Assembly: GCA_029934165.1 (NCBI GenBank)
Contig: JAOZMU010000288.1
Coordinates: forward strand, 1 to 5,243
Direction of reading: 5' to 3'
Length of the DNA stretch: 5,243 bases
Source of the DNA: Bacteroidales bacterium
GTDB taxonomy: Bacteria > Bacteroidota > Bacteroidia > Bacteroidales > JAOZMU01
Below are positions 5,032 to 5,243 of this stretch, one piece after another. The notes under the pieces were generated by a model, which searched no databases, was not told the origin of the DNA, and worked only from the letters and a program-made list of their open reading frames with translations. Position numbers and translations under genes: made by a program. Each line of letters starts with the position of its first letter. The stretch's first letter is position 1.

Positions 5032-5141
5032 AACTAAGTACTCTTAGTAAAATGAATTTAATAAAGTAAGCCATTAAAATTCCTAACTAAAACTAAATCA
5101 GGCGTAAGCAAAATTATTAATTATTAATTTTCCATTACTAA
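5032..5141 (+). mobile_element. MITE-like repeat, copy 3 (forward)
   Basis: Forward copy of the repeat, in the same orientation as copy 1. It begins with the complete terminal word AACTAAGTACTCTTAGTAA (5032-5050). From 5046 to 5141 it matches 1394-1496 of copy 1 without substitutions, except that it has two ATTATTA heptads (5113-5126) instead of three. The right end is truncated: TTACTAA runs into ATAAAAG rather than into GAGTACTTAGTT. It lies 168 bases upstream of the YfiR start codon. Together with copy 1 it encloses both minus-strand genes as direct repeats. Confidence 0.85.
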
Positions 5142-5156
5142 TAAAAGTTCTATCAA

Positions 5157-5170
5157 CCAACTTCAGTTGG
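5157..5170. repeat. Short palindrome CCAACTTCAGTTGG
   Basis: Perfect 6-bp arms CCAACT and AGTTGG around TC (or a 5-bp stem with a TTCA loop). Going leftwards it is followed by TTGATAGAACTTTTA on the minus strand; going rightwards by CTTTTATG. It could be a weak terminator for a minus-strand gene lying to the right, or a REP-like palindrome. It sits just before the promoter-like element at 5172-5202. Confidence 0.35.
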
Positions 5171-5171
5171 C

Positions 5172-5202
5172 TTTTATGATACAAAAAAGAACGCTATTTT
5201 TG
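5172..5202 (+). promoter_or_regulatory. Putative Bacteroidota promoter at right edge
   Basis: TATTTTTG at 5195-5202 matches the Bacteroidota -7 consensus TAnnTTTG exactly and is followed by CGC, as is common in such promoters. TTTT at 5172-5175 lies exactly 19 bases before it, the expected spacing for the -33 TTTG element with three of four bases matching. It would start transcription at about 5208-5211 towards the right, for a gene beyond the window. This is the only element in the window with both boxes in place. Confidence 0.5.
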
Positions 5203-5243
5203 CGCTTTACTAAGATACTGTGTTCAAATCCAAATTTATTTTA

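Noticed and set aside
4667..5047. 126-codon plus-strand frame opposite the start of the YfiR gene
   Set aside because: It is antisense to a clear YfiR-family gene, has no family motifs, and runs through the inverted repeat into repeat copy 3; it is a shadow frame.
1392..5141. CRISPR array
   Set aside because: The repeats are about 110 bp, occur in both orientations and are separated by whole genes, not by uniform short spacers.
5176..5243. Open plus-strand frame from the ATG at 5176 to the window edge
   Set aside because: The ATG lies inside the promoter-like element, between the presumed -33 and -7 boxes, so translation from it is unlikely; too short to judge otherwise.

Overview
This is an AT-rich window (GC-poor intergenic regions, moderate GC in genes) that most likely comes from a member of the Bacteroidota. 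The reasons are three. No start codon has a Shine-Dalgarno sequence. A TATTTTTGCGC element matching the Bacteroidota -7 promoter consensus TAnnTTTG lies at the right edge. The protein families (a TonB-dependent receptor without a clear STN domain, and a DUF4154/YfiR protein) are typical of that phylum. The species cannot be told from the sequence.

Layout. Positions 1-281 are non-coding and hold a pair of imperfect direct repeats exactly 100 bases apart, a GC-rich patch of degenerate GCTYGTR-like units, and a 16-bp-stem hairpin. Positions 282-1226 (+) encode a zinc-finger-less J-domain co-chaperone of the CbpA type. Positions 1537-3828 (-) encode a complete TonB-dependent outer-membrane receptor that converges on the J-protein gene. 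Positions 4354-4863 (-) encode a complete secreted YfiR-family periplasmic protein, transcribed in the same direction as the receptor and 525 bases upstream of it. No other protein-coding gene can be supported.

The most distinctive feature is a short AT-rich repeat of about 110-125 bp present three times: copy 1 (1392-1501, forward) after the receptor gene, copy 2 (3942-4058, reversed) between the two minus-strand genes, and copy 3 (5032-5141, forward) upstream of the YfiR gene. Copies 1 and 2 are identical over 110 bp as inverted repeats around the receptor gene. Copy 3 differs mainly by lacking one 7-bp ATTATTA unit. The complete ends carry the same 19-bp sequence in inverted orientation, so the element looks like a MITE (a non-autonomous miniature transposon). 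Every minus-strand gene is thus bracketed by copies, and the pair as a whole lies between direct copies.

The receptor and YfiR genes probably work together. YfiR proteins are periplasmic regulators, and genes of this type are often found with this sort of plug-first receptor in Bacteroidota. Their leaders also share a 28-base ungapped block (21/28 identical) that contains an upstream ATG opening a very short reading frame in each case, which hints at co-regulation or common descent of the leaders. Other intergenic structure includes an 81-bp inverted repeat upstream of the YfiR gene, a nested inverted-repeat region at 4119-4325, and a probable promoter at the right edge that would drive a gene outside the window.
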